This document shows, piece by piece, positions 14,382 to 22,449 of a stretch of 43,873 bases of DNA. This DNA comes from a virus. The notes under the pieces are model-generated. The model was not told where the DNA came from. It worked only from the letters and a program-made list of their open reading frames with translations, and did not search any database. A program made the translations under genes and the position numbers. Location of the stretch: IMG/VR virus record IMGVR_UViG_3300037070_001233, positions 1 to 43,873 of that record. The stretch is one strand, 5' to 3'. How positions within the stretch are numbered: the stretch's first letter is position 1; each line of letters opens with the position of its first letter.

Positions 14382-14524
14382 TGCAGCTCGGGCTTGGTGG
14401 TGTCTGCTACATCGTCGCGGTCGTCCTGTTCGTGATCGCGTCCGGCGTGCCGCACGACTGGCCGCACAGCGGGCGACTGTCGACGCTTGCTCTGGCGTTC
14501 TTCGCGGCTGGTCACCTGCTCTGA
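14381..14524 (+). CDS. Small membrane protein, two predicted helices
   Basis: A 47-residue frame from ATG 14381 (TAATG overlap) to TGA at 14522. Hydrophobic stretches lie at residues 7-22 (GVCYIVAVVLFVIASG) and 33-47 (LSTLALAFFAAGHLL), with a short polar turn (VPHDWPHSGR). It ends in a TGATG overlap with the tail-completion gene. Perfect fit between neighbours supports it as a real gene. Confidence 0.6.
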   Translation: MQLGLGGVCYIVAVVLFVIASGVPHDWPHSGRLSTLALAFFAAGHLL

Positions 14525-14865
14525 TGGCCGGCACCGGGGTCACCGTCCGGATCGTCAGCAACAGGTTGCCTGCGATCTCGGCTGCCATCCGCCCGGCCGT
14601 TTCGGCTGAGGTCAAGAAGGCAGCGCTCGACGTGGAGGCGCTGGCGAAGGCTCGGGTGCCCGTCAAGACGGCCACGCTGCAACGGTCGATCCATACCGTG
14701 TTCCCGACCGACCTGTCGGCGATCGTCGGGCCGTCCGTCTTCTACGGGATCTTCGTGGAGATGGGCACCCGGCGGATGGGCGCTCGGCCCTACATGCGGC
14801 CGGCGGCTGAGGCCGTGCTGCCGAAGTTCGCCGGGACGATCAAAGCCCTGCTGGGGAAGCTCTGA
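14524..14865 (+). CDS. HK97 gp10-like tail/head-tail completion protein
   Basis: A 113-residue protein of the HK97 gp10-like family. It has the diagnostic helix-strand pattern: VEALAKARVPVKTATLQRSI, then YGIFVEMGTRRMGARPYMRPA. The G-T-x-x-x-x-A-x-P-(Y/F) block is characteristic. These proteins act at the head-tail interface or tail completion. Start ATG 14524 overlaps the preceding stop; an upstream in-frame start at 14365 would overlap the small membrane gene. Confidence 0.88.
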   Translation: MAGTGVTVRIVSNRLPAISAAIRPAVSAEVKKAALDVEALAKARVPVKTATLQRSIHTVFPTDLSAIVGPSVFYGIFVEMGTRRMGARPYMRPAAEAVLPKFAGTIKALLGKL

Positions 14866-15281
14866 TGCTCGAAGGGCAGCGGGTGGCGAGTCTGGTGTTC
14901 GACCTTCTGAAGGCTGACACCGGAGCTGGCGGCGTCAACACGCTGACGGGTGGCCGCGTTTACCGCGACCGCGTGCCACAAACCGCGCTGCTGCCGGCCG
15001 TCACGGTCACGCTGGTCTCGGCGACTGACACGAACACGCTCGGCGGTCTTCGGGTCTTCCAGAACGTGCTGGTCGACGTTCGCGTGGTCAGTGACGGGGC
15101 CGTCTACGCGAATGCGATTGCCGACCGGGTCGACACCGTCTTGCAGCAAGCGTCCGGCCTCAAGGAGACGGTCCACGTCAACGAGCTGCGCCGCGAGCAG
15201 GTGACGGCGTTCGTGGAAGACGACGCCGGCAAGAGCTACGCCCACATCGTGAGCACGTACCGCTCAGAAGCCTACGCCTAA
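14865..15281 (+). CDS. Tail terminator/tail completion protein
   Basis: A 138-residue protein with the alpha-beta layout of DUF3168/gp17-like tail terminators. The features are LVFDLLKADTGAGG, GGRVYRDRVPQTALLPAVTV, a central beta-strand series QNVLVDVRVVSDG, the helix AIADRVDTVLQQ and a last strand SYAHIVSTYR. It sits exactly between gp10-like and the major tail protein, the usual place. Overlap with the previous stop by one base. Confidence 0.82.
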   Translation: MLEGQRVASLVFDLLKADTGAGGVNTLTGGRVYRDRVPQTALLPAVTVTLVSATDTNTLGGLRVFQNVLVDVRVVSDGAVYANAIADRVDTVLQQASGLKETVHVNELRREQVTAFVEDDAGKSYAHIVSTYRSEAYA

Positions 15282-15296
15282 CAGGAGGGCACTGCA

Positions 15297-16292
15297 TTGG
15301 CCGATCGTTATCCAGTCAGCGAGAAGGTGCAGATCGGGATCGAGTCGACGATCGGCACGAACGTTGCGCCGACCATCGAACTCCAGGGGCTCAACGTCGA
15401 GCTGGACACGGCCCTGGAGGTCGACGAGTTCGGCCCTATGGGCATGATCCCGCAGACGCTCGTAGCCCCCCGTCAGGAGTGGAGCACGGGCGCTCTCAGC
15501 GGCTACCCGACCTACACCGAGATTCACTACGCGCTCGCCAACCTGCTCGGCGCTGCCACCATCACGACACCATCGGGCACCGTCCGTCAGTGGCTCTGGT
15601 CGCCCGACGAGTCAACCCCGTGGACCCCGAAGTCATGGACGATCCGGCGGGGCGTGCCAGGCGGGACGGCCGAGGAGGCAGGATACGGGCTGCTCTCTGG
15701 CCTCAATATGTCGTTCTCACGGACGGCAACGCCGGAGATCGGCGGCGACCTGTTCGCCCGCCGGCTCGACTACGCGGCCACGCTGGCGACGACGGGGCTG
15801 ACCGCGCCGACGCTCATCCCGATCCTGCCATCCGAAGGTGACATCTGGCTCGACCCCACCGCCGCAGCGCTCGGCACGACCAAGCTGCTCCGGGACTTCG
15901 CGTTCTCGTGGAGCATCTCCGATCTGCTCGGTCCGATCTGGCCGATCAACTCCAGCTTCAACTCGTTTGCCGCGCACGGCGTCCAGAAGCCGACGCTGGA
16001 GGCGATGCTGCGAATGGGCAACGACGCGGTCGGGATCGGGCCGGTGACCAACATGCGGGCGGGCTCGTCCACCTTCGTCCGGTACAAGGCGACGAGCGGA
16101 ACGGTCGTGCCGGGCTCGGCCACGCCGTACAGCCTGCAGATTGACCTGGCGCTCAAGGTGGCGGCGGCGCCCGCTCGCGGCGACGAGGACGGCCTGCTCT
16201 CAACGCTCGAATGGACGTTCCGCAATGTCTATGACGCGACCTGGGACGCCTGGGTCAAGGTCACGCTTATCACTGGCAGCACCGGACTCTAG
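15297..16292 (+). CDS. Major tail (tube) protein
   Basis: A 331-residue protein in the position of the tail tube subunit, between the tail terminator and the tail chaperones. It opens with VSEKVQIGIESTIGTNVAPT, a common start of phage tail tube proteins (QxGxE...GT...AA). Beta-rich sequence follows, ending with a strand-rich C-terminus (LSTLEWTFRNVYDATWDAWVKV without interruption by helices). The start codon is TTG at 15297, with a strong AGGAGGG at 15283-15289. A TTG start for an abundant structural protein is unusual. Confidence 0.8.
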   Translation: MADRYPVSEKVQIGIESTIGTNVAPTIELQGLNVELDTALEVDEFGPMGMIPQTLVAPRQEWSTGALSGYPTYTEIHYALANLLGAATITTPSGTVRQWLWSPDESTPWTPKSWTIRRGVPGGTAEEAGYGLLSGLNMSFSRTATPEIGGDLFARRLDYAATLATTGLTAPTLIPILPSEGDIWLDPTAAALGTTKLLRDFAFSWSISDLLGPIWPINSSFNSFAAHGVQKPTLEAMLRMGNDAVGIGPVTNMRAGSSTFVRYKATSGTVVPGSATPYSLQIDLALKVAAAPARGDEDGLLSTLEWTFRNVYDATWDAWVKVTLITGSTGL

Positions 16293-16301
16293 GGAGGGTA
16301 C

Positions 16302-16844
16302 GTGCCATACGATCTGCAATCGGTCGAGCGCGGCTACGGCGAGTGTGATGTTGACTGGAACGGCAACAGCATCCTCATTCGCTACCGCGCCGACCTCAAC
16401 AACCGCGCGCTGATCGCCATGAAGCGGGTCATGATTGGCGTCGTTGCTTTGGACGGCGTGACCCGCTTCCCGGACGTTGAAGCGATCATTGACGAGCTGA
16501 TCCGCGTGTTGATGCCGTCCGGGCCAGAGATCGACGAGGACGAACGGGGCTGGGATCTGACGGACGGCGGCGTCTCGATCCCGATCACGTTTGACACGCT
16601 GGTCGACTTGCCGCCGGGCCTGCCGGCTGCGATCATGGGCGCCATCTTCCGGGACGTGAACGACCCAAACCGTCGAAGGCCCTCCAGAGGTGGCTCGGCT
16701 CGGAAGGTCGACTCGGAGCAGGAGCCACCCCAGACTTTTATCCCCTCATCAAAGACGCCCAGTGGGCTGGCATCCCTCCCTGGTCCCTCGCAGGACTCGA
16801 CCATACCCGTGAATGGGCCTGTTGGGGCATCTTCGTTCGGGTAG
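16302..16844 (+). CDS. Tail assembly chaperone, zero-frame product (gpG-like)
   Basis: A 180-residue protein from GTG 16302 (GGGAGGG just upstream) in the position of lambda gpG, between the tail tube and tape measure genes. Residues 1-120 are a folded helical and beta domain. From about residue 124 on, the sequence is Ser/Pro-rich and looks like readthrough in a non-selected frame, because the coding signal continues in the -1 frame. A slippery CCCAAAC at 16664-16670 lies at this transition. Confidence 0.75.
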   Translation: MPYDLQSVERGYGECDVDWNGNSILIRYRADLNNRALIAMKRVMIGVVALDGVTRFPDVEAIIDELIRVLMPSGPEIDEDERGWDLTDGGVSIPITFDTLVDLPPGLPAAIMGAIFRDVNDPNRRRPSRGGSARKVDSEQEPPQTFIPSSKTPSGLASLPGPSQDSTIPVNGPVGASSFG

Positions 16845-16933
16845 TCCGGGTAGCCGAGATCGGGGCGCAGAACGAGCAGCAGAAGCGGCAACAACGGCAA
16901 CAGCGCATGAGGCAAGCGAGTGGCCGAAGGTAG
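16302..16933 (+). CDS. Tail assembly chaperone, -1 frameshift fusion (gpGT-like)
   Basis: Slipping -1 at CCCAAAC (16664-16670) joins the first 123 codons to an 87-codon frame that runs to TAG at 16931-16933, giving about 210 residues. The -1 frame continues with PSKALQRWLGSEGRLGAG, then PDFYPLIKDAQWAGIPPWSL and REWACWGIFVRVVRVAE, and ends in a Gln/Arg-rich helix. This is a sensible gpT-like domain, whereas the zero frame is low complexity. Lambda-type gpG/gpGT pairs, made by the same mechanism, recruit tape measure and tube proteins. Translation of the join is inferred from sequence, not shown. Confidence 0.75.
16664..16729 (+). promoter_or_regulatory. Programmed -1 ribosomal frameshift signal
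   Basis: The heptamer C CCA AAC (16664-16670) is in zero-frame register as X XXY YYZ, a canonical -1 slippery site. Downstream, ggtggctc (16689-16696) pairs perfectly with gagccacc (16722-16729), an 8-bp stem that could stall the ribosome. The spacer of 18 nt is longer than the usual 5-9 nt, so additional pairing between them may be needed. Confidence 0.7.
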
Positions 16934-16937
16934 GCGA

Positions 16938-17426
16938 TCAGTCAACCGAGAACGGCATCAGACGGGCACGCCCAGCCCGCGCGGCTTCGGCTGCCTCCTG
17001 CTCGGTTTCAAAGAGCCCGAGATGATGCTCTTTCCCGTCGAGCATCAGCCGTGCCCGCCACTTCCCGAGTCGGGCGATCCACCCTACGCCGCGCTTGCTC
17101 GACGTGCCGCGCTTCTGGCTCGGCAAGTTCTGATGCCCCTGAGCGCGTCTCACTCGGCGCAAGTTAGAGCGGCGGTCGTCAAGGGTGTCCCGGTTGATGT
17201 GGTCGCCTTCAAATCCGTCACCAGGGCGGAGGCCAAGCAACATCCGATGCAGGAAGATCGTTCGCTTCTGCCGCTTGGTTACCTCGCTGCGCGCGGCGTA
17301 CCCGGTGGTCAGATACCAGCGCCATCGGTTCACCCACTCGACATCGGCGGCGTCAATCAGGGCATAGGCTCGCACGCTGCCGTCTTTGGCGCGGAGCGGG
17401 ATACGGACGGTATCCTGGTTGGGCAT
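16938..17426 (-). CDS. HNH homing endonuclease with AP2-type DNA-binding domain
   Basis: A 162-residue reverse-strand protein from ATG 17426, with AGGAG about 8 nt upstream. The middle carries the HNH pattern: FLHRMLLGL, then FEGDHINRDTLDDRRSNLRRV (H, DH-N and N residues), the arrangement seen in phage HNH homing enzymes. The C-terminal 50 residues (KRGVGWIARLGKWRARLMLDG, HHLGLFETEQEAAEAARAG) are an AP2/integrase-type DNA-binding domain. It lies alone on the opposite strand between the tail chaperone and tape measure genes, as expected of a free-standing homing endonuclease. A TATAAT-like box on the reverse strand (17490-17495) may be its -10, but no matching -35 is evident. Confidence 0.88.
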   Translation of the reverse strand: MPNQDTVRIPLRAKDGSVRAYALIDAADVEWVNRWRWYLTTGYAARSEVTKRQKRTIFLHRMLLGLRPGDGFEGDHINRDTLDDRRSNLRRVRRAQGHQNLPSQKRGTSSKRGVGWIARLGKWRARLMLDGKEHHLGLFETEQEAAEAARAGRARLMPFSVD

Positions 17427-17446
17427 CAGGCTTACTCCTGGTGTCA

Positions 17447-17475
17447 GGCCCCGGCAGTTGACGCTGTGCGGGGCC
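17447..17475. other. GC-rich hairpin upstream of the homing endonuclease
   Basis: ggccccg (17447-17453) and cggggcc (17469-17475) form a perfect 7-bp stem around a 15-nt loop that itself has a cag/ctg pairing. It lies in the 90-bp gap between the HNH start and the tape measure start and would be in the leader of the HNH transcript. No U-run follows on either strand, so it is not a standard terminator. Confidence 0.4.
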
Positions 17476-17515
17476 ACTTTGCTGCTCCAATTATACCGAA
17501 TCAGAGGGCCGCCTG

Positions 17516-20500
17516 ATGCCTGACGTCGCCGCCCTGAATGTGGTCATCTCGGCCGACACCAAAGACCTGGAGGCCGGGCTTGCTCGCGCTGAGCAGTCGG
17601 TCAGCAAGGCCGGGTCTGCGATTCAGGCCGCGATGGGTGGCGCGCTGATCGCCGGTATCGCCGGTGTTGGCGCGGCGATGGTCGGGTCAGTCAAGAGCGC
17701 GGCTGACTTCGAGAAGCAGATGTCTGCGGTGGGAGCGGTCGCCGGGGCATCAGCCTCCGAGATGGAGGCGCTCACCAAGTCCGCGCTGCAACTCGGGAAG
17801 GACACTAGTTTCTCGGCATCTGAGGCGGCGCAAGGCATCGAGGAACTGGTCAAGGCCGGCGTCAGCGTGGCCGACGTGATGGGAGGTGGGGCGCGCGCTG
17901 CACTGGATTTAGCGGCAGCCGGCGCGATCTCGGTAGCGGACGCCGCCGAGATCGCGTCGAACGCCATGAACGTGTTTGGCCTCAAGGGTGCGGACATGGC
18001 CCATGTCGCCGACACCATCGCGGGCGCCGCTAACGCTTCGGCCATCGGTGTCAATGATTACAAGTTCTCGCTTGCTGCCGCTGGTGCCGTGGCGAACACG
18101 GTCGGGATCAGCTTCGATAGCCTGTCGACGGCCATCGCCGTTATGGGGAACGCCGGCATCAAGGGCAGCGATGCTGGTACTTCGCTCAAGACGATGTTGC
18201 TCAACCTCCAGCCGGCCTCGAAACAGCAGATCAGCCTGTTCCGCGAATTGGGCATCCTGACTGCGGATGGCGGAAACAAGTTCTTCGATGCCTCGGGCAA
18301 GGCCAAAGACTTCGCCGGCATCGCTCAGGTCCTGCAGGATGCGCTCAAGGGGATGACGAAGCAGCAACAGCTCGCCACCCTGGAGATCATGTTTGGATCA
18401 GACGCCATCCGCGCCGGTGCCGTCCTGCTCGATGCCGGGGCCGAAGGCTTCAACCAGATGGCCGAAGCGATGGGCAAGGTCACGGCTCAGTCGGTCGCGA
18501 ACGAACGCCTCAATAACCTCTGGGGATCGGTCGAGAAACTGAAGGGTTCTCTGGAGACGGCCGCGATTATCCTCGGCGGCCAGTTCACGCCTGCGCTCAA
18601 GCGGATGGCCGACGCCGCGACCGATCAGGTGAACGTCCTGATTGACGCCTTCGAGCAGATCCCCGACGTGATCGGCACGGTGCAGTCCGTGATTGCCGGC
18701 GACTGGGCGCCCGACGACTCGATCCGCCCGTTCACGCTGGCAGTCGGCGAAGCGGCCGTCATGGTGCGGGATACGTTCGGCCCGGCCATCGCGACGGCCG
18801 GCGCCATCCTCCAGCAGCTCAGCGGGTGGTTCACCGAGAACATCGCACCGATCGCCGCGTTCGTGGCCGGCTTCCTGGGCGCCATTGGTACGGCCGGACT
18901 GTTCACGGCTGCCATCGCTGCCGTGACGGCTGTGCTGACGCTGCTGCTCTCGCCGCTCGGGCTGGTTGCGATCGCGGTCGGCCTGCTGGCGGCTGCCTGG
19001 ACGACGAACTTCATGGGCATCCAGGAGGCGACGGCCGCATTCTGGGCGTGGCTCCAGCCGGTCCTGGTGCAGCTCGTCGACTGGCTCGGGCCGAAGCTGA
19101 CGGTCGTGCTGACCTGGCTGACGACGACCGGCTGGCCCGCTATGCTCGCGGCCGGAACTGCGGTCGGCGAGTGGATCGTAGGCACGGCTATCCCGGCCCT
19201 GACGCAGCTCGTGGATTGGCTCGGGCCGAAGCTCGCGCCGGTGGTCACCTGGATCTACGAGACGGGCTGGCCGGGGATGGGCGCAGCCGGCGAACTCCTC
19301 GCGACGGTCGTCACAACGATCATCGACTTCTTCACGAAGCTGTTTGCCGAGCTTGAGAAGCGCGGTGTCTTCGAGGAAGTTCGGGCCGTCTGGGATCTGC
19401 TGGTCGAGGTCGGCGGGCGGCTGTTCGCGGCGATCGGCAACATCCTCGGGACCGCTGCCGCGCTGATCGGATTCTTCGTCGACCTGGCCGTCAAGGGCGC
19501 CAGTTCCCAGACGGCGATGGATCTGGTCGCGACCTCGATCCAGACGTTCGTGAACAACGTCAAGGCGGGACTTGAGTTCATCAAGACGCTGCTCGGCTAC
19601 CTGGATCAGCTCGGGCAGATCAAGATCAACATTCCCTTCAACATGGGCGGCGGCGGTGGTGGCATTACGGGGCCGGCGTCGACCATGACGCCGCTCTCGT
19701 ATCAGGCGACGACCTCGGGCGGATTCATGAACAACGCCGAGCGGCTGGCGTTCGTCGGCGAGATGGCAGCCCAGTACGGCCACGATCCCGCTACCGTCCA
19801 GCGAGCCGCCATGATGGAGGGGGCCGGCCCGGCCGGGCCGGTGGGTGACAGCGGGCAGTCGTTCGGCGCCCTCCAGGCGTACACCGGCGGCGGCATGGGC
19901 AACACGTTCCAGCAAGTGACCGGCCTCGACCCCAGAGACCCAAACAACGAGAAGGCGCTGGTGCAGTGGCAGATCAGCCAGCTCGCCAACACCGGGTGGA
20001 CGCCGTACAACGGCCCGACGAAGGCTGGCGGCTATACGAAGTTTCAGGGCATCGGCACCGGGTCAGGTCCCGGCCGTATGGATCGTATCCCGCTCGGCGG
20101 TGGCGGTGTGGGCGGCGGCGCTCCCGGTGCCGACCCGTCGCAGTGGCCGGGCTTCATGAGCCAGGTCAACGAGCAGTTGCCGGACTACCTGACGAGCCTG
20201 GACACGATCCAGCAGGCCGGCACGCTCGCCTTCAACGGGACGGCCCAGGCGGCCACGGCGGCGACTACCGCCGTTACCCAGCAAATGAACCTGATGCAGA
20301 CCGGCGCGCTGACGTCAGTCACGAACCTCGGTACGGGATTCCTGACGACGGTGCAGACAACCGCCGGGACCGCTATCGCGACCGTCACGGACATGACGGG
20401 CCAGATCACGAGCCAGTACGCCACGCTCGCTAACGGCGTGGTGCTGAACGCTGGCACGATGCAGACGGGCGTCCTGACCGCGACCACGGCGATGCATGAC

Positions 20501-21121
20501 GGAACGATCCTGAGCGTGCAGGACATGGCCGGGAACGCGATCGTCACCGTGACGGACATGCACGGACAGGTCACCAACCAGTACACGACGATGGCGGCCG
20601 AGAGCGGCGCGGTGCTCTCCGAGTTCGCGGCGCTCAACCTGGAGCAGTTCGGCGCCGTTGCCGAGTCGGCGTTGCAGCCGATCGAGCCGATCGAGAACCT
20701 GGGTAGCGCGCTGGCCGACATCCCGCAGGCTGATATGTCCGACACCGTCAAGCAGTTCGGGGAGGCTGCCGCAGCTGCGAAGAAGGCGCAGGCTGCCATC
20801 AAGGCGCTGGCCGACGCGACCGAAGACCTGCCCGGCTCATTCGGCGGCAGCAAGGGCGGCAAGAGCAGCGGGCTCAGCAAGAAAGCGGCCGGCGGCTGGG
20901 CATCGGGCCTGACGCTGGTCGGCGAAGAGGGGCCGGAGCTGCTCTCCCTCAACCGGCCGCACTACGTCACGCCGAACAGCGCGCTCTCAGGTGGCGGACA
21001 GACGACTGTCGTAAACGTGTCGGTCAACGGCAGTCTGGTTGCCCAGAGCGAGCTCGAGGAAACCATCGCGCGAGCGGTTGCTACGAGCCTGCGCGGCGGC
21101 TCGCTGGCGTGGAGTAACTGA
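17516..21121 (+). CDS. Tail tape measure protein with lysozyme-like insert
   Basis: A 1201-residue protein that sets tail length and travels with DNA at injection. Residues about 60-280 are the TP901-type core (VKSAADFEKQMSAVGAVAGA, then ALQLGKDTSFSASEAAQGIE). Hydrophobic helices lie at about 445-500. Residues about 740-840 resemble a transglycosylase/lysozyme-like domain: MMEGAGPAGPVGDSGQSFGA, with Glu768 in the place of the catalytic acid. Residues about 915-1030 contain internal repeats (IATVTDMTGQITSQY and IVTVTDMHGQVTNQY). The C-terminus GGWASGLTLVGEEGPELLSL is the usual tape-measure end. ATG 17516 has AGAGGG 7 nt upstream. Confidence 0.92.
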   Translation: MPDVAALNVVISADTKDLEAGLARAEQSVSKAGSAIQAAMGGALIAGIAGVGAAMVGSVKSAADFEKQMSAVGAVAGASASEMEALTKSALQLGKDTSFSASEAAQGIEELVKAGVSVADVMGGGARAALDLAAAGAISVADAAEIASNAMNVFGLKGADMAHVADTIAGAANASAIGVNDYKFSLAAAGAVANTVGISFDSLSTAIAVMGNAGIKGSDAGTSLKTMLLNLQPASKQQISLFRELGILTADGGNKFFDASGKAKDFAGIAQVLQDALKGMTKQQQLATLEIMFGSDAIRAGAVLLDAGAEGFNQMAEAMGKVTAQSVANERLNNLWGSVEKLKGSLETAAIILGGQFTPALKRMADAATDQVNVLIDAFEQIPDVIGTVQSVIAGDWAPDDSIRPFTLAVGEAAVMVRDTFGPAIATAGAILQQLSGWFTENIAPIAAFVAGFLGAIGTAGLFTAAIAAVTAVLTLLLSPLGLVAIAVGLLAAAWTTNFMGIQEATAAFWAWLQPVLVQLVDWLGPKLTVVLTWLTTTGWPAMLAAGTAVGEWIVGTAIPALTQLVDWLGPKLAPVVTWIYETGWPGMGAAGELLATVVTTIIDFFTKLFAELEKRGVFEEVRAVWDLLVEVGGRLFAAIGNILGTAAALIGFFVDLAVKGASSQTAMDLVATSIQTFVNNVKAGLEFIKTLLGYLDQLGQIKINIPFNMGGGGGGITGPASTMTPLSYQATTSGGFMNNAERLAFVGEMAAQYGHDPATVQRAAMMEGAGPAGPVGDSGQSFGALQAYTGGGMGNTFQQVTGLDPRDPNNEKALVQWQISQLANTGWTPYNGPTKAGGYTKFQGIGTGSGPGRMDRIPLGGGGVGGGAPGADPSQWPGFMSQVNEQLPDYLTSLDTIQQAGTLAFNGTAQAATAATTAVTQQMNLMQTGALTSVTNLGTGFLTTVQTTAGTAIATVTDMTGQITSQYATLANGVVLNAGTMQTGVLTATTAMHDGTILSVQDMAGNAIVTVTDMHGQVTNQYTTMAAESGAVLSEFAALNLEQFGAVAESALQPIEPIENLGSALADIPQADMSDTVKQFGEAAAAAKKAQAAIKALADATEDLPGSFGGSKGGKSSGLSKKAAGGWASGLTLVGEEGPELLSLNRPHYVTPNSALSGGGQTTVVNVSVNGSLVAQSELEETIARAVATSLRGGSLAWSN

Positions 21122-21951
21122 TGGCGAACGAAGGGCTAACGCTCGTCCGGGATCGCTGGTATACCGCACTGACGGCCGACGTGAGCGCAGGAGCGACCAC
21201 GCTGCCGGTCGCGACGAATACGGTCGGCGGCAACGTCCTGCCGACGCCCTGCATCATCATGTGCGGCTTCGAGCAGATGTACGCGACCGCCTCGACCGCG
21301 ACCACGATCACGGTGACGAGGGGTTTCAACAGTACGGCGGCTATCCATGCGAAGGGCGCGACGGTCGGGATCGCCCGGGTCGCGGCGCATCACAACGACA
21401 TGATCGGGATTCTGGGCTCGGGCGGCGCCGGCGTGATGCGGAAGATCGCCAATGCCAGCGGGACGGGGGCAAGCGGCGTGCTGGAGTTCGCCTCGATCCC
21501 GTCTACGTACCGATCGCTCATGGTGATCGTTACGGGGCGGTCGGACGGTGCGGTTGCTGGCACAGACATCCGGATGACCTTCGAGACCAGCCCGACAGCG
21601 GGCGCATACGACTATCAGCGGGTGCGGGGGCTCGCGACAGCGGTAACCGCCAATGAGAACATTGGGGCAAGCGACTGGATCGAGGTTGGCACGGTGCCGG
21701 GGAATGCCGCGACGGCCAACGCCTACGGCGGCGCCCACATCCTGATTCCCGAGTACGCCACGACGGGGATGTTCAAGCCGGTCCGAAGCAACGCCTTGAC
21801 CGTCACGATTATCACCAGCGGCGGCATCGGGAACGACGACATCACGGGCGTCTGGGAGAGCACGGCGGCAATCGACCGAATCCGCCTGACGCTGGGCTCT
21901 GGCAACTGGACGACGACCAGCCGCGCCACGCTGTACGGTATTCCGGGGTAA
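21121..21951 (+). CDS. Distal/minor tail protein, possible receptor-binding component
   Basis: A 276-residue protein overlapping the tape measure stop by one base. Residues 1-95 form a domain with LPVATNTVGGNVLPTPCIIM and TITVTRGFNST. The C-terminal half has the pattern FASIPSTYRSLMVIVTGRS ... IRLTLGSGNWTTTSRATLYG, a beta-sandwich often seen at the ends of phage tail proteins. Position downstream of the tape measure supports a baseplate or tip role. No catalytic motif. Confidence 0.72.
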   Translation: MANEGLTLVRDRWYTALTADVSAGATTLPVATNTVGGNVLPTPCIIMCGFEQMYATASTATTITVTRGFNSTAAIHAKGATVGIARVAAHHNDMIGILGSGGAGVMRKIANASGTGASGVLEFASIPSTYRSLMVIVTGRSDGAVAGTDIRMTFETSPTAGAYDYQRVRGLATAVTANENIGASDWIEVGTVPGNAATANAYGGAHILIPEYATTGMFKPVRSNALTVTIITSGGIGNDDITGVWESTAAIDRIRLTLGSGNWTTTSRATLYGIPG

Positions 21952-21954
21952 CAG

Positions 21955-22449
21955 ATGCCGAAAAAAGTTTCCGTCAACGCGACAACCGGCGAGGTCACCG
22001 AAGTCGAGATGACCGGAGCCGAACTGGCCGCATATCAGGTGACGACGGCTCCCATCCCGCCCCCGAAGGCGCTCTACCGTCCGATCGTCGCCGAAGACGT
22101 CCGCACGACCGACGCGACACAGACGACGATGGTGTCCTGGCCGCTGGCCGTTCAGACGCTCTACACCGCTCGATTCACGATCCTGGCGGTTGACACCGTC
22201 AACGGCGACTGCCGGGTCTGGACGGCAAAAGCGACGGCCAAACGACTCGGCGCGGGTGCATTGCTGGTCGGGGCACCGACGCTGGAGACCAGCCACGCCG
22301 ACGCCGGCGCTGCTACCTGGGCGCTCTCGGCCGACGTCAACGCCAACAACTTCCGGGTGCGGATCACTGGCGCCGCCGGCCGGACGATCTCGTGGTCACT
22401 GGTCGGCGAGGTGCTCCGCGCCCGGCCTGACGGACTGGCGGATCTCTGA
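21955..22449 (+). CDS. Minor structural protein
   Basis: A 164-residue protein 3 bp after the previous gene. The N-terminus has a short linear motif VNATTGEVTEVEMTGAELAA, common in phage tail proteins that carry a short peptide plus tail-attachment segment. The remaining 120 residues are beta-rich (LYTARFTILAVDTVNGDCRVW). It probably belongs to the tail tip; function is not established. Confidence 0.65.
   Translation: MPKKVSVNATTGEVTEVEMTGAELAAYQVTTAPIPPPKALYRPIVAEDVRTTDATQTTMVSWPLAVQTLYTARFTILAVDTVNGDCRVWTAKATAKRLGAGALLVGAPTLETSHADAGAATWALSADVNANNFRVRITGAAGRTISWSLVGEVLRARPDGLADL

Noticed and set aside
18398-19915. 505-codon reverse frame inside the tape measure gene
   Set aside because: It is a shadow of the tape measure coding sequence (high G/C third positions); its product is Arg/Gly/Asp low complexity.
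21136-22296. 386-codon reverse frame opposite the distal tail genes
   Set aside because: Mirror frame of two good forward genes, no ribosome-binding site and biased Arg/Asp composition.
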